Source: an uncultured Acidimicrobiaceae bacterium
GTDB taxonomy: Bacteria > Actinomycetota > Acidimicrobiia > Acidimicrobiales > SZUA-35
DNA: 64,000 nucleotides
NCBI GenBank assembly: GCA_947259095.1
Contig: CAMYLA010000009.1
Location: forward strand, 1-64,000
Direction of reading: 5' to 3'
The notes under the pieces: model-generated
What the model was told of the DNA's origin: nothing
Databases searched by the model: none
What the model saw: the letters and a program-made list of their open reading frames with translations, nothing else
Made by a program: the position numbers and the translations under genes
Part shown: in pieces, positions 21,798 to 32,397 of the stretch
Layout of the letters: each line of letters opens with the position of its first letter
Position numbering within the stretch: the first letter of the stretch is position 1

Positions 21798-22967
21798 TCA
21801 GATCCGGGCATCCAGCGTGGTCCGCTGGGCCACATCGGGACCGTAGACGCCCTCTCCCGCCCACCGTCGGATCCGAAACAGATCGGCCAGCAGGTCGACC
21901 GTGTCGCCGACCAGGGAAACCGAGGACCCCGGCCGGTTCTGGACCGACACCGGCACCTCCCGAAGCGACAGCTGATCCAGCTCGGCGATCAGGAACAGCT
22001 CGACGTCGAAGGCGAACCCGTCGATCCTGGTCCGTTCGAACATCACCCTGGCCACATCGCCCTGAAACCCCTTGATCCCGCACTGGGTGTCGCGAAAGTG
22101 GCCGAGCAGGACCAGATGGGTCAACCGATTGATCATCCGGCCGCCGAACTCCCGGATTCGCCGCGGCCTGACCAGGGTTGCGGTGTCCCGGTGCCTGCGG
22201 CTCCCGACCACCATGTCCCAGCCGTTCTCGACCTCGTCGAGGATCTGGGCCACCAGCGCCGGGGGGTACGCCAGGTCGGCGTCGGTGAACACCACCGTGC
22301 GACCTCGGGCGGCCAGCACCCCGGCTCGAACCGCCGCCCCCTTGCCACGATTCTCGACCTGGGGCAGGACCCGGGCGCCGGCCCGCTCGGCCACCGACAC
22401 CGTGTTGTCGCTCGAACCGTCGTCGACCACCAGCACCTCGTAGTCCGGTTCGCCGATGGCTCGACCCAGCTCGTCGTCAATGGCCTTCACGGTCTCGGCG
22501 ATCAGCTCACCCTCGTTATAGGCCGGGATGACCACCGAGAGCCGCAGGCTGCGGCCGGGCGGGGGACGGGACACCCGCTGGGCCAGATCCTTGCGGACCC
22601 GCCGGAAGAGGATCCAACGGTAGGCCACCCACCGGACGACCGCGGCGCAACCGATGGCCCCCACCTTGGCCGCCGCCAGGGGCAGCCCGAGGTTGTCCAG
22701 CAACAGCAGAACCCCGAGGTCGATTGCGCCGGCAACGCCTGCGGTGGCGGCGAACAACCCGGGATTGCTGACCCAGCGAGCGGACGGGTCGCCCCGGAAG
22801 GTGATGACCCGGTTGAGGATGTAGGCGGTGACCGCAGCGGCAAAGAGGGCGATGAGGTCGGCCAGCCACAGCCCGACCGACCGATCGGCCAGCCCGATGA
22901 GCAGCAGGAAATCGACTGCGGTGGCGAGCAGCCCGACCAGAGCGAAGAGCCGGAGACGGCTCCTCAC
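21798..22967 (-). CDS. GtrA-like membrane domain fused to dolichyl-phosphate-sugar synthase-type GT2
   Basis: The first 125 of 389 residues hold four predicted helices of the GtrA type (LFALVGLLATAVDFLLLIGL, ADLIALFAAAVTAYILNR and two more). From about residue 140 comes a family 2 glycosyltransferase with VVIPAYNEG, VLVVDDGSSDNTV, DADL and GSRRHRDTATLVRPRR, the polyprenyl-phosphate-mannose/glucose synthase pattern. It probably loads a sugar from GDP-mannose or UDP-glucose onto a lipid carrier, with the membrane domain helping it cross. The fusion order is GtrA first. Its GTG start overlaps the stop of the large membrane protein upstream (GTGA). manB is 86 bp downstream, linking it to mannose supply. 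Confidence 0.88.
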   Translation of the reverse strand: MRSRLRLFALVGLLATAVDFLLLIGLADRSVGLWLADLIALFAAAVTAYILNRVITFRGDPSARWVSNPGLFAATAGVAGAIDLGVLLLLDNLGLPLAAAKVGAIGCAAVVRWVAYRWILFRRVRKDLAQRVSRPPPGRSLRLSVVIPAYNEGELIAETVKAIDDELGRAIGEPDYEVLVVDDGSSDNTVSVAERAGARVLPQVENRGKGAAVRAGVLAARGRTVVFTDADLAYPPALVAQILDEVENGWDMVVGSRRHRDTATLVRPRRIREFGGRMINRLTHLVLLGHFRDTQCGIKGFQGDVARVMFERTRIDGFAFDVELFLIAELDQLSLREVPVSVQNRPGSSVSLVGDTVDLLADLFRIRRWAGEGVYGPDVAQRTTLDARI

Positions 22968-25900
22968 GCCAGATCGGGGCGGCGGTCCTCGTCGGCGTGG
23001 TCCGGGCCGGACCCGGGGTTGGTGGGGTCGTCATCTTGTTCGGACCCCCGGTCACCGTTGGATGCGACCGGGGTGCCCGCTCGGTCGGCAGGGCCGACGC
23101 CACCCGCGCCATCACCGCCGACACCGAAACCGCTGAGACCTTCGACACCTTCGACACCAGAGGGGACGGCGACGCCGTCGGTCGGCCCGAGGGGCCGGTC
23201 GTCGAGGCGTTGGTGCGGGCCCGCATCGTCGATGCCCATGGCCGGGTCGAGGTCGTCGGCCAGCACCCTCAGGTCCTCGTCGTCCCAAGAGCGATCCTCG
23301 CCCCAGACCGGTTGTTCGAGAACCAACCAGCGACGTCGATCGATACCGGCCAGCACCACCAGCGCCATCAGGCCCAGGACGGACAGTGCGATCCCTGCCA
23401 GGTCGATCGGGGTTCGGCCATAGGACAGCCTCACCTCATCATCGGTCGGGACCACCACCATCAGGTTGGGTCCGATCCGCCACGGACCGTCCGCGCCGTC
23501 GACATTCCAGTTGGGGAAGTACGAGGCCTTGACCAACACCGGCGTGCCGGGTCGGTCGACCGAGAACGAGATCTCGTTCGTGTCGACTGCGATGTTGGAG
23601 ACCTCGACCGGCTCCAACGGTCGAGCCTCGGCCCCGTCGAGGCCGGTGAGGCGGGCCCAGGACGCCGGGCCGTCCTCGGCCGGCATGGCCGGATAGAAGG
23701 CCGGGTCGTTGTAGTACTCAACCGCCTGGCTGACCCAGCCGACCTCGAACCGGGACACATCGGCCGGTTCGGCGAAGTCGCCGGCCACCTCCTCCTCGGT
23801 GCGGCCGGCGGTGACCACCGGCTCCACCTCGAGCGGCTGCACCAGCTCAGTGCCCGCCACCTCGAAGATCACGAACGGTTGGGCCTCCTCGACCTCGGTC
23901 AGGTCCGGATGCTGCCTGGCGGCTGCGATGGCGGCATCGGACTGGGCCAGGTAGTACCGCACCCCGGTGACCTGTAGCTGGTCGATGCCCTTGTCGATGT
24001 CGAAGTCCTGGTACGGGAGATCCCGCTGTGCCCGCGACGGGGCCTCGGAGAGCCTGCTCTGGTTGAGGAAATGGAACGGGGTGGAGGCCGAGGACTCGAA
24101 ATACAGCCCTTCCATCGAGCCGATGCAGCCGTTGGTCCAGTGCGGCAACAGCATCAGGGCCATCGGCGTTCCGTAGCGGTCGAGGCCTTTTTCGTACTCC
24201 CACATCGCCCGACCGCAGCCCCGGCTCTCGCCGACCGACGCCATGGTCTCCACCACGCCGTTGTATTCGGCGTAGGAAGGCTTTCGTTCGTAGCCCGAGT
24301 AGTTCCACTCCGCCCATCCGGGGATGAAGCTGCGGGCGCTGTTGTTGAAGACCAGCCAGTCGTAGCTTCCGTCGCCGGTGTCGGAGACCTGACCGAACGG
24401 CAGGACCCGCAACGGCATGGAGACCGCGATCAACACCGCCACCAGCCCAACAGCACTGGCTGCGGCCAGGGTGGATCCGTCCGGCCGATCGAGCCGGCCG
24501 GTGGCGATCGCCGCAACATAGCGGGCGACCAAGGCAACCCCGACCGCTGCCACCATGTAGATCGACAGGTAGTAGAACGGGAGCAACCGGGCGTTCCACA
24601 GCGGCCCCTCACCGACATTGGCCACCGCGGCGGCGAACAGCAGGCCGGTTGCGGTGAACACCATCCCCATGCGCTCCCGGAGGGCATAGGACAGCAGGAA
24701 CCCCACTGCGGCCACCGGCAGGGCGATCTGCATCGGTACCGTCAACATCGGTGGGCCGATCTCCTCCAGCCGCTCCCAGCCCATGTCGTTGAAGTAAGGC
24801 TCCCGCAGGTAGAACGGCACCAGCCAGAACGACGACAACAGCACCGCGGTGAAGCCGCTCAGCGCCAGCCACAGCGTTCGGCCGAGCACAACCGGTTCGG
24901 CCAGCGCAGCGGACGCCAGTACCACCAGAACCGCCACGACCGACAGGCCCCGGACACCCAGTCCGGTGCCGTCGGCGAAGGCGATGGGGATCAGCGCCAT
25001 GGCGACCGTGCCGGCGACGACCCAGGCCCGGGGTACCGAAGGGTGCATCAAGACCAGCAACACCAGCGCCGGGACGAGGAAGAACACGGGAATGATGTGG
25101 CACAACGCCACGAGGGCGATGATCACCGCAGCGGGGGCACGCCACCGATGATCGTCCATGCCGCGAACCACCATCCCGATGGCCAGCAGCGAGAGGCAGA
25201 GGCTGAGCGAGAAGGCGAACTCGCCGGCCAGGGTGGAGGCGATGTTGCCGCCGTAGATCGTGAAGTTGGTGTCGAACAGGAACAGGAAGGCGGCAAGGGC
25301 CAGGAACGCCGGCACCGGCTCCGACGCCCGGGCGAGGCGGCCCATGGCCCAGGCGGCCATGGGGAACATGACCAGACCGGCCACGCTGACCAGCTTGAAC
25401 GACACGCCGTAGGGAACTGCGACCAGCAGCACCGCAACCACCACGGCCAGGGCCCGGATCCAGTTCCGGGCCGTCTCGAACCGCAGGCCGAGACGATGGC
25501 CACCCAACAGCACCAGCGCCGCCAGCGGGACTCCGAGATACCACGGCAGGCCGGCATTGACCCCGACGATGGCCAACGAGGGGACGACCATGTAGAAGTG
25601 GTAGGCCGGGAAGCCGGCGTACCAGTCGGGTGTCCACCCGCTGAGCAGTCCCTGGGGCAGCAGGTGGTCCCGGAGGAACGCCGGGCCCCAAACATGGGCC
25701 CCCATATCGCCGCCGGACGGCGTCGTGTCGACGAAAAGCAGTGGCCCGGTCAGATCGCTCCAATCGTCGGGATCTGGCCAGTTCAGCAGGGCGAAGACGA
25801 ACAGGGAGAGCACGGCGGCGACCCCGAGGCCGACCGACACCTCGATCGGCCGGGAGGAGTTCCCGAGGTCTCGAAACGACCAGGCGCCACCGGGTCGGTG

Positions 25901-26014
25901 GACATCGGCCGGTTCGTCGAACCTCGAGTCCCGGTGATCCGGGTGATCAGCACCGTCGACCAGCGTCGACGGCTCAGCGGCGGTGTCGGCCGGGGCCGAC
26001 GGAGAAATGGTCAA
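22964..26014 (-). CDS. large polytopic membrane protein, PTPS-related/YfhO-like
   Basis: About 1,015 residues. A disordered N-terminus of about 50 residues precedes the first helix (VGLGVAAVLSLFVFALLNW), then about 12-14 more helices and a large extracytoplasmic region (about 530-920). A last helix (LAGIALSVLGLMALVVLAGI) and an acidic cytoplasmic tail follow. GGDMGAHVWGPAFL and WYAGFPAYHFY near the first loop resemble lipid-linked glycosyltransferases of the GT-C/YfhO type, but no substrate can be assigned. TTG 26014 has AGGGG 7 nt upstream and is preferred. A TTG at 26131 would add 39 Pro/Arg-rich residues. Its stop overlaps the start of the GtrA-GT2 gene, so the two probably act together. 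Confidence 0.75.
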   Translation of the reverse strand: MTISPSAPADTAAEPSTLVDGADHPDHRDSRFDEPADVHRPGGAWSFRDLGNSSRPIEVSVGLGVAAVLSLFVFALLNWPDPDDWSDLTGPLLFVDTTPSGGDMGAHVWGPAFLRDHLLPQGLLSGWTPDWYAGFPAYHFYMVVPSLAIVGVNAGLPWYLGVPLAALVLLGGHRLGLRFETARNWIRALAVVVAVLLVAVPYGVSFKLVSVAGLVMFPMAAWAMGRLARASEPVPAFLALAAFLFLFDTNFTIYGGNIASTLAGEFAFSLSLCLSLLAIGMVVRGMDDHRWRAPAAVIIALVALCHIIPVFFLVPALVLLVLMHPSVPRAWVVAGTVAMALIPIAFADGTGLGVRGLSVVAVLVVLASAALAEPVVLGRTLWLALSGFTAVLLSSFWLVPFYLREPYFNDMGWERLEEIGPPMLTVPMQIALPVAAVGFLLSYALRERMGMVFTATGLLFAAAVANVGEGPLWNARLLPFYYLSIYMVAAVGVALVARYVAAIATGRLDRPDGSTLAAASAVGLVAVLIAVSMPLRVLPFGQVSDTGDGSYDWLVFNNSARSFIPGWAEWNYSGYERKPSYAEYNGVVETMASVGESRGCGRAMWEYEKGLDRYGTPMALMLLPHWTNGCIGSMEGLYFESSASTPFHFLNQSRLSEAPSRAQRDLPYQDFDIDKGIDQLQVTGVRYYLAQSDAAIAAARQHPDLTEVEEAQPFVIFEVAGTELVQPLEVEPVVTAGRTEEEVAGDFAEPADVSRFEVGWVSQAVEYYNDPAFYPAMPAEDGPASWARLTGLDGAEARPLEPVEVSNIAVDTNEISFSVDRPGTPVLVKASYFPNWNVDGADGPWRIGPNLMVVVPTDDEVRLSYGRTPIDLAGIALSVLGLMALVVLAGIDRRRWLVLEQPVWGEDRSWDDEDLRVLADDLDPAMGIDDAGPHQRLDDRPLGPTDGVAVPSGVEGVEGLSGFGVGGDGAGGVGPADRAGTPVASNGDRGSEQDDDPTNPGSGPDHADEDRRPDLA

Positions 26015-26173
26015 GACCGGACCCCTGCACCCGAGGTGCGGCGGGTCGTTGCCTCCGGGAGGCCCTGCCCCACCATCGCGCCGGTCGGGACGGGGCGTCG
26101 CGGTGCGCGGCAGACCAGGTCGACGCGACAAACAGATGCATGCACAGCGTCGACGATAGTAAAGATTTGCCTT

Positions 26174-26476
26174 CTAGCGTCGCCGGCCGGAATGTTCCCC
26201 GACCTGGTTCAGCGCCTCCTGCAAGTCGATCCGTTCCCCCGCCAGCTGCCATCGACGGGTGTCGCAACCGTCACAGGACTCCATCAACAACGTGTTGCCG
26301 TCGACAATGATCTCTATCGCAGCCTGCTCGCCACCACAGCGGCCGCATGGCGGCCCGGACAACAGTCGGCTCGGCCCACGTTCCGGGTCACGTTCCGGGG
26401 CCGGCCGTTCACCGGGCTCTCCGGGACCTTCACCGATCATCGGGGTGTTTGCACCGGATCGACTGTTCGCTTCCAC
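26174..26476 (-). CDS. small protein with two CxxC motifs, probable zinc ribbon
   Basis: This protein has 100 residues. GTG 26476 is chosen because AGGAGGT sits 4 nt upstream, the strongest ribosome-binding site in this part of the window. The first half is Pro/Glu/Arg-rich and looks disordered. The second half has CGRCGGEQAAIEIIVDG followed by ESCDGCDTRRW, two CxxC knuckles about 25 residues apart as in a zinc ribbon. I do not recognise a named family. It lies upstream of the large membrane protein on the same strand and may share its transcript. TACTAT at 26164-26159, just after its stop codon, could serve that downstream gene. Confidence 0.6.
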   Translation of the reverse strand: MEANSRSGANTPMIGEGPGEPGERPAPERDPERGPSRLLSGPPCGRCGGEQAAIEIIVDGNTLLMESCDGCDTRRWQLAGERIDLQEALNQVGEHSGRRR

Positions 26477-26685
26477 CGAGACCTCCTGGTTGACGTGGGG
26501 ATGCACGCGCCTCTCGACACCACGTGGTGCGGCTGCGCCCTACCTACCGGACACGTCGGAGCGCCGGACGCAACACTGAGCGGCCGCCCGGCAAATGATT
26601 CAGGGGGCTCAGTGATCTCGGGGCCGACGATCAGGCCGAACCGGGCCCCGGTCGGCGAAATCCCCGTCGGTCGACCGATGGTGGT

Positions 26686-27426
26686 CTAGAACACCAGCAG
26701 CTGGACCACCGTGGTGGCGTTGAACGCCATGTGGGCCACGATGGCGGGGCCGATCCGACCGGTGCGGATGGTCAGCCAGGACAACAGCAACGCCAGCACG
26801 AAGAGGCCGGGGAGGAGGATCGGCTCCTGGTGGACGAGGGCGAACACCGCCGACGAAGACACCGCCCCGGCAACGGTTCCGAAACGCCTGGCCAGCGTAG
26901 GCAACAGCATGCCACGGTAGAACCACTCCTCGACCACCGGCGCCACCACCACCACGGCCACCACGAAGAGCAGAACGTCGGCCGGGTTGTTGACCCGATC
27001 GCCGAGGGCTTCGGCGGTGCGGTTCGGGTCACCGGACACGAATTGCAGCAAGACCCAGTACAACGCCGGAAGCAACAGCAGCTGGGCTGCCACGCCGAGC
27101 GCGGCGGCGGCGAGGATCTGGATCGGTCCGACCCGGAGGTCGAAGTCGACCAGCGGCCCGCTGCCGGTGAAGCGCTTGACCAGCACCGGGCCGACAAGAT
27201 AGGCCAGCCACAGCCCCAGGTTGAACAGCACCAGCGTCCAGATCGGCCGGCTGTCGATCGAAGGCAGGGGCTCGGAGCCGTAGACCAGACCAGAGGCGAA
27301 GACGAACCACACCACGGCGAACAACTGGGCCCCCAGCAGGCACAGCACGGCGGCCGGCAGGCCCCACCGAACCTGGTCTCCACCGACCGGCCAGTCGTGG
27401 TCGGGGCGGGCCGACACCTCCGTCAT
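26686..27426 (-). CDS. CPBP-family intramembrane glutamic protease-like protein
   Basis: The 246-residue protein has about eight helices. The CPBP (Abi/Rce1-like) motifs are EEWFYRG (near residues 160-166), FALVH, and AHMAFNATT at the C-terminus, so the catalytic Glu pair and both His are present. Members cleave prenylated or membrane substrates or act in bacteriocin immunity; the substrate here is unknown. ATG 27426 has TAGGGT 7 nt upstream and no Shine-Dalgarno. An upstream in-frame start would put the promoter box inside the gene. It is divergent from ftsH. Confidence 0.85.
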   Translation of the reverse strand: MTEVSARPDHDWPVGGDQVRWGLPAAVLCLLGAQLFAVVWFVFASGLVYGSEPLPSIDSRPIWTLVLFNLGLWLAYLVGPVLVKRFTGSGPLVDFDLRVGPIQILAAAALGVAAQLLLLPALYWVLLQFVSGDPNRTAEALGDRVNNPADVLLFVVAVVVVAPVVEEWFYRGMLLPTLARRFGTVAGAVSSSAVFALVHQEPILLPGLFVLALLLSWLTIRTGRIGPAIVAHMAFNATTVVQLLVF

Positions 27427-27599
27427 GGCGCAAACCCTACTGGCTGGCGAGGAGGTCGAGACCACCGGCTTTACCCCGGTTTTCCCCGCCGGCGGTAGAA
27501 CTGGATAGACCTCAACGTGCCCCTCGAACGACCGACTGGAACAAACGTGCTCCCTCCCCCGATCTCGGCATCCCGCTTCCGGGCAATTAGGCTGGTCTC

Positions 27600-29591
<1,992 letters not shown>

Positions 29592-29616
29592 CCACAATCA
29601 CCCTCCGGGGACGGCG

Positions 29617-31878
29617 TTACTGGGTGCTGAATTCCCGGCGGACCCGTTCCCGGTCCAGTCTCATGATCTCCTGGGGTGCCAGTTCGTCTGTCACCTCGAA
29701 CTCGAGCAACGAGAACCGGCCACCGAACGGGAACGGGGCGTTGTAGGCGTCGGTGATCGGTGAACCGGCGTCACGCCCGACGTCCATGCCCGACATCCCG
29801 ATGAACCGGAGCACCCAGGGAACCTGCATGGTGCTGGATCCGTGGCCGGACACCGAGATCGACACATCGGCGCCGGCATCGGTCCGGTCGAAGACGACCT
29901 CGACGGTGGCCGGACCCGGGGGCGGGGCCGGCACCGCCACCACATGGTGGGTGCCGAACAGGTTGTAGTCGAACGCGACCTGTCCGTCGAGCAGATAGCA
30001 GCTCAGGCCGGTGTTGGCTGTACCCCAGGCCATGAGCACCCCCTCATCGGCGACGCTGTCCCGGTCGATGTCGGCCCGCATCCGCCAGCTCCGGCCGGCG
30101 ATGGCCGGGGCCGCCTCGCTCGGCAACCGGGACAGCGGCGGGAGAAACCGGTAGCTGGTCTTGGCATGGGCCGTGCCCGGTCGCCTGGCCCGGAAGGCGA
30201 GGCCACTCACGTCGTCGTCGAGGGGGAGGACCCCGTTCGCCTCCGCTTCAGACCACCAAAGATCGACCATCTCGGCCAGCTTCTCCGGCTGTTCATCGGC
30301 CAGGTTTCGGGTCTCGGAGAAGTCCTCGTCGACGTGGTACAGCTCCCAGACATCATCGTCGAACGGTTTGCCGGGCCGGTGATAGGTGACCGCCTTCCAG
30401 CCGTCGGACCAGATGCCCCGATGGCCGAACATCTCGAAGTACTGGGCGTGACGGTTGGTCGGGGCCGTCGGGTCGTCGAAGGAGTAGGCAAGCGACCGAC
30501 CGGCCACCGGCAGTTGCTCCCGCCCCTCGAAGACCGTCGGTTGGGGTATGCCCAACTGGTCGAGGATCGTGGGCGTGAGGTCGCTGACGTGATGGAACTG
30601 GTTGCGAACCCCACCGGCATCGCTGATCCGCTCCGGCCAGTGAACGATCAGCGGGTCCCGAACCCCGCCGCCGAAGGTGTTCTGCTTGTACCACTTCAGC
30701 GGGGTGTTGCCGACCTGGGCCCAGCCCCACGGATAGTTGGTGTGGGACTTGGGGCCGCCGATGTCGTCGAGGCGGTCCTGGGCTGCGTCGACGTCTTCTG
30801 GAAAGCCGTTGAAGAACCGCATCTCATCGACCACCCCGGTGGCGAAGCCCTCCTGGCTGGCCCCGTTGTCGGATGTGACGATGAAGATGGTGTTGTCCAG
30901 CTCGTCGATCGACGACAGGAAGTCCACCAGCCTGCCGATCTGGGCGTCGGTGTGGTCGAGAAAGGCGGCGAACGCCTCCTGGAGGCGGGCCGCCAGCCGC
31001 TGCTCGTTCTCGCTCAACTCGTCCCAGGGTCGGACCCCACGGTTCCGGGGGGCCAACTCGGTGCCGGGGGGAATGATCCCGAGTTCCAGCTGCCGCTCGT
31101 AGTACCGCTGCCGGATGACGTCCCATCCCTCGTCGTAGCGGCCCCGGTACTTCTCAAGATACCGGGGCGGGGACTGGTGGGGTGAGTGGGTGGCCCCCCA
31201 TGCCAGGTAGGTGAAGAACGGCCGGTCCGGTCGCACCGATTTCGACTCCCGGATGAAATCGATGGCCTTGTCGGTGAGGTCCTCGGACAGGTGGTACCCG
31301 TCGTCACCGGGACCTTTCGGTTCGAGATGATGGTTGTCGTAGGTCAGTTCGGGATGAAACTGGTCGGTCTCGCCCTGGAGGAACCCGTAGAACCGATCGA
31401 AGCCCCGCTGCAGTGGCCAGTCGTCGAAGGGGCCGGCCATCGAGGCCTCGGTCATCGGACAGAGGTGCCACTTCCCGAGCGCAAACGTGGCGTAGCCGGC
31501 ATCGCCGACCACCTCGGCCACGGTTGCCGCATTGTGGCTGATCCGACCCCGCATGTTCGGGTAGCCGGTGTCGAAGTTCGAGATGCACCGCATGCCGACG
31601 GCATGGTGGTTCCGGCCGGTGAGCAGCGATGCCCTCGTCGGTGAGCACAATGCGGTGGTGTGGAAGTTGGTGTAACGAATGCCGCCGGCGGCCAACCGGT
31701 CGATGTTCGGGGTGTCGATGTCGGAGCCGTAGCAGCCGAAATGGGCGAAACCGGTGTCGTCGAACAGGATCAACACCACGTTCGGCTTGTCCTCCAGGGG
31801 TGGCGGGTCCGGCCACCACGGCTCCGACTCCGTCGCGGTGCGACCGATCACTCCCCCGAACTGCTCATTGGCGCTCAT
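29617..31878 (-). CDS. arylsulfatase-type sulfatase
   Basis: The 753-residue alkaline-phosphatase-superfamily enzyme has VLILFDDTGFAHFGCYG (metal Asp40/41) and the formylglycine motif CSPTRASLLTGR (Cys78), so a formylglycine-generating enzyme is needed. GKWHL and VTSDNGAS complete the metal site. A C-terminal beta-rich extension of about 200 residues follows, typical of the large arylsulfatases of environmental bacteria. No signal peptide is seen, so a cytoplasmic location is likely. The substrate, a sulfate ester, is unknown. TAGGTT lies 6 nt before the ATG. It is convergent with ftsH; the two stop codons are about 25 bp apart. Confidence 0.92.
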   Translation of the reverse strand: MSANEQFGGVIGRTATESEPWWPDPPPLEDKPNVVLILFDDTGFAHFGCYGSDIDTPNIDRLAAGGIRYTNFHTTALCSPTRASLLTGRNHHAVGMRCISNFDTGYPNMRGRISHNAATVAEVVGDAGYATFALGKWHLCPMTEASMAGPFDDWPLQRGFDRFYGFLQGETDQFHPELTYDNHHLEPKGPGDDGYHLSEDLTDKAIDFIRESKSVRPDRPFFTYLAWGATHSPHQSPPRYLEKYRGRYDEGWDVIRQRYYERQLELGIIPPGTELAPRNRGVRPWDELSENEQRLAARLQEAFAAFLDHTDAQIGRLVDFLSSIDELDNTIFIVTSDNGASQEGFATGVVDEMRFFNGFPEDVDAAQDRLDDIGGPKSHTNYPWGWAQVGNTPLKWYKQNTFGGGVRDPLIVHWPERISDAGGVRNQFHHVSDLTPTILDQLGIPQPTVFEGREQLPVAGRSLAYSFDDPTAPTNRHAQYFEMFGHRGIWSDGWKAVTYHRPGKPFDDDVWELYHVDEDFSETRNLADEQPEKLAEMVDLWWSEAEANGVLPLDDDVSGLAFRARRPGTAHAKTSYRFLPPLSRLPSEAAPAIAGRSWRMRADIDRDSVADEGVLMAWGTANTGLSCYLLDGQVAFDYNLFGTHHVVAVPAPPPGPATVEVVFDRTDAGADVSISVSGHGSSTMQVPWVLRFIGMSGMDVGRDAGSPITDAYNAPFPFGGRFSLLEFEVTDELAPQEIMRLDRERVRREFSTQ

Positions 31879-31966
31879 GGCAAAAACCTAGCGGTCGGGT
31901 GTTGGCGGCAACAGCCCACCGCCCGGGACGGGCGGCCACAACCCAGCCCGGGACGGGCGGGGGGCG

Positions 31967-32389
31967 CTACTGGTCGCCGGGGCCGATGGTCATGAGCACC
32001 GCCCGCAACTCATCGGGGTCGATCGGGCCGAAGAAGGCTTTTGTCACCACCCCCTGGGCGTCGGCGAAGAGCGTCGTCGGCACACCATCGATTCGGTACC
32101 GCTTGTGAAGCTCAGCCGAGTCCTGGACGTCGATTCTCTGCCGCGCCAGGAACGGGGTGTCGAGGCCTTGCAGCATCGCCCACACCTCGGGGCAGGTGTT
32201 GCAGGTGGAGGAGGCGAACACCACCGCAAGGTGGCGTCGGTCGGGATGGTCAAAATCGTTGCGGTCCAGTTGGGCCGGGGCTCGATAGCTTGGGGCCGAC
32301 GGCGGGTCGGGCCTGCGGCGCTGCAGCAGGTAGGCCACCGCACCGGCAAGCATCGCCAGGGCAACCAGCACGATCAGCCTCGTCGCCAC
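31967..32389 (-). CDS. membrane-anchored thioredoxin-fold protein
   Basis: The 140-residue protein starts at GTG 32389, 8 nt after the stop of the DUF5719 gene. A single N-terminal helix (about 3-22) is followed by a thioredoxin-like domain. The redox motif CNTC is at 63-66 after VVFASST, and a cis-Pro loop is in IDGVPTTLF. It is probably an extracytoplasmic thiol oxidoreductase. The link to the two genes upstream suggests it services disulfides in envelope proteins such as the Cys-containing DUF5719 product; that is inference. CxxC followed by Pro (CNTCP) is unusual but seen in the superfamily. Confidence 0.78.
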   Translation of the reverse strand: MATRLIVLVALAMLAGAVAYLLQRRRPDPPSAPSYRAPAQLDRNDFDHPDRRHLAVVFASSTCNTCPEVWAMLQGLDTPFLARQRIDVQDSAELHKRYRIDGVPTTLFADAQGVVTKAFFGPIDPDELRAVLMTIGPGDQ

Positions 32390-32397
32390 GATGACGC

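Noticed and set aside
22964..26131. start of the giant membrane protein at TTG 26131
   Set aside because: No Shine-Dalgarno precedes it and the extra 39 residues are Pro/Arg-rich. TTG 26014 with AGGGG fits better, although this is not certain.
24071..26689. 872-codon plus-strand frame rich in Gln, Arg and His
   Set aside because: It is antisense to the giant membrane protein, whose hydrophobic codons generate this composition.
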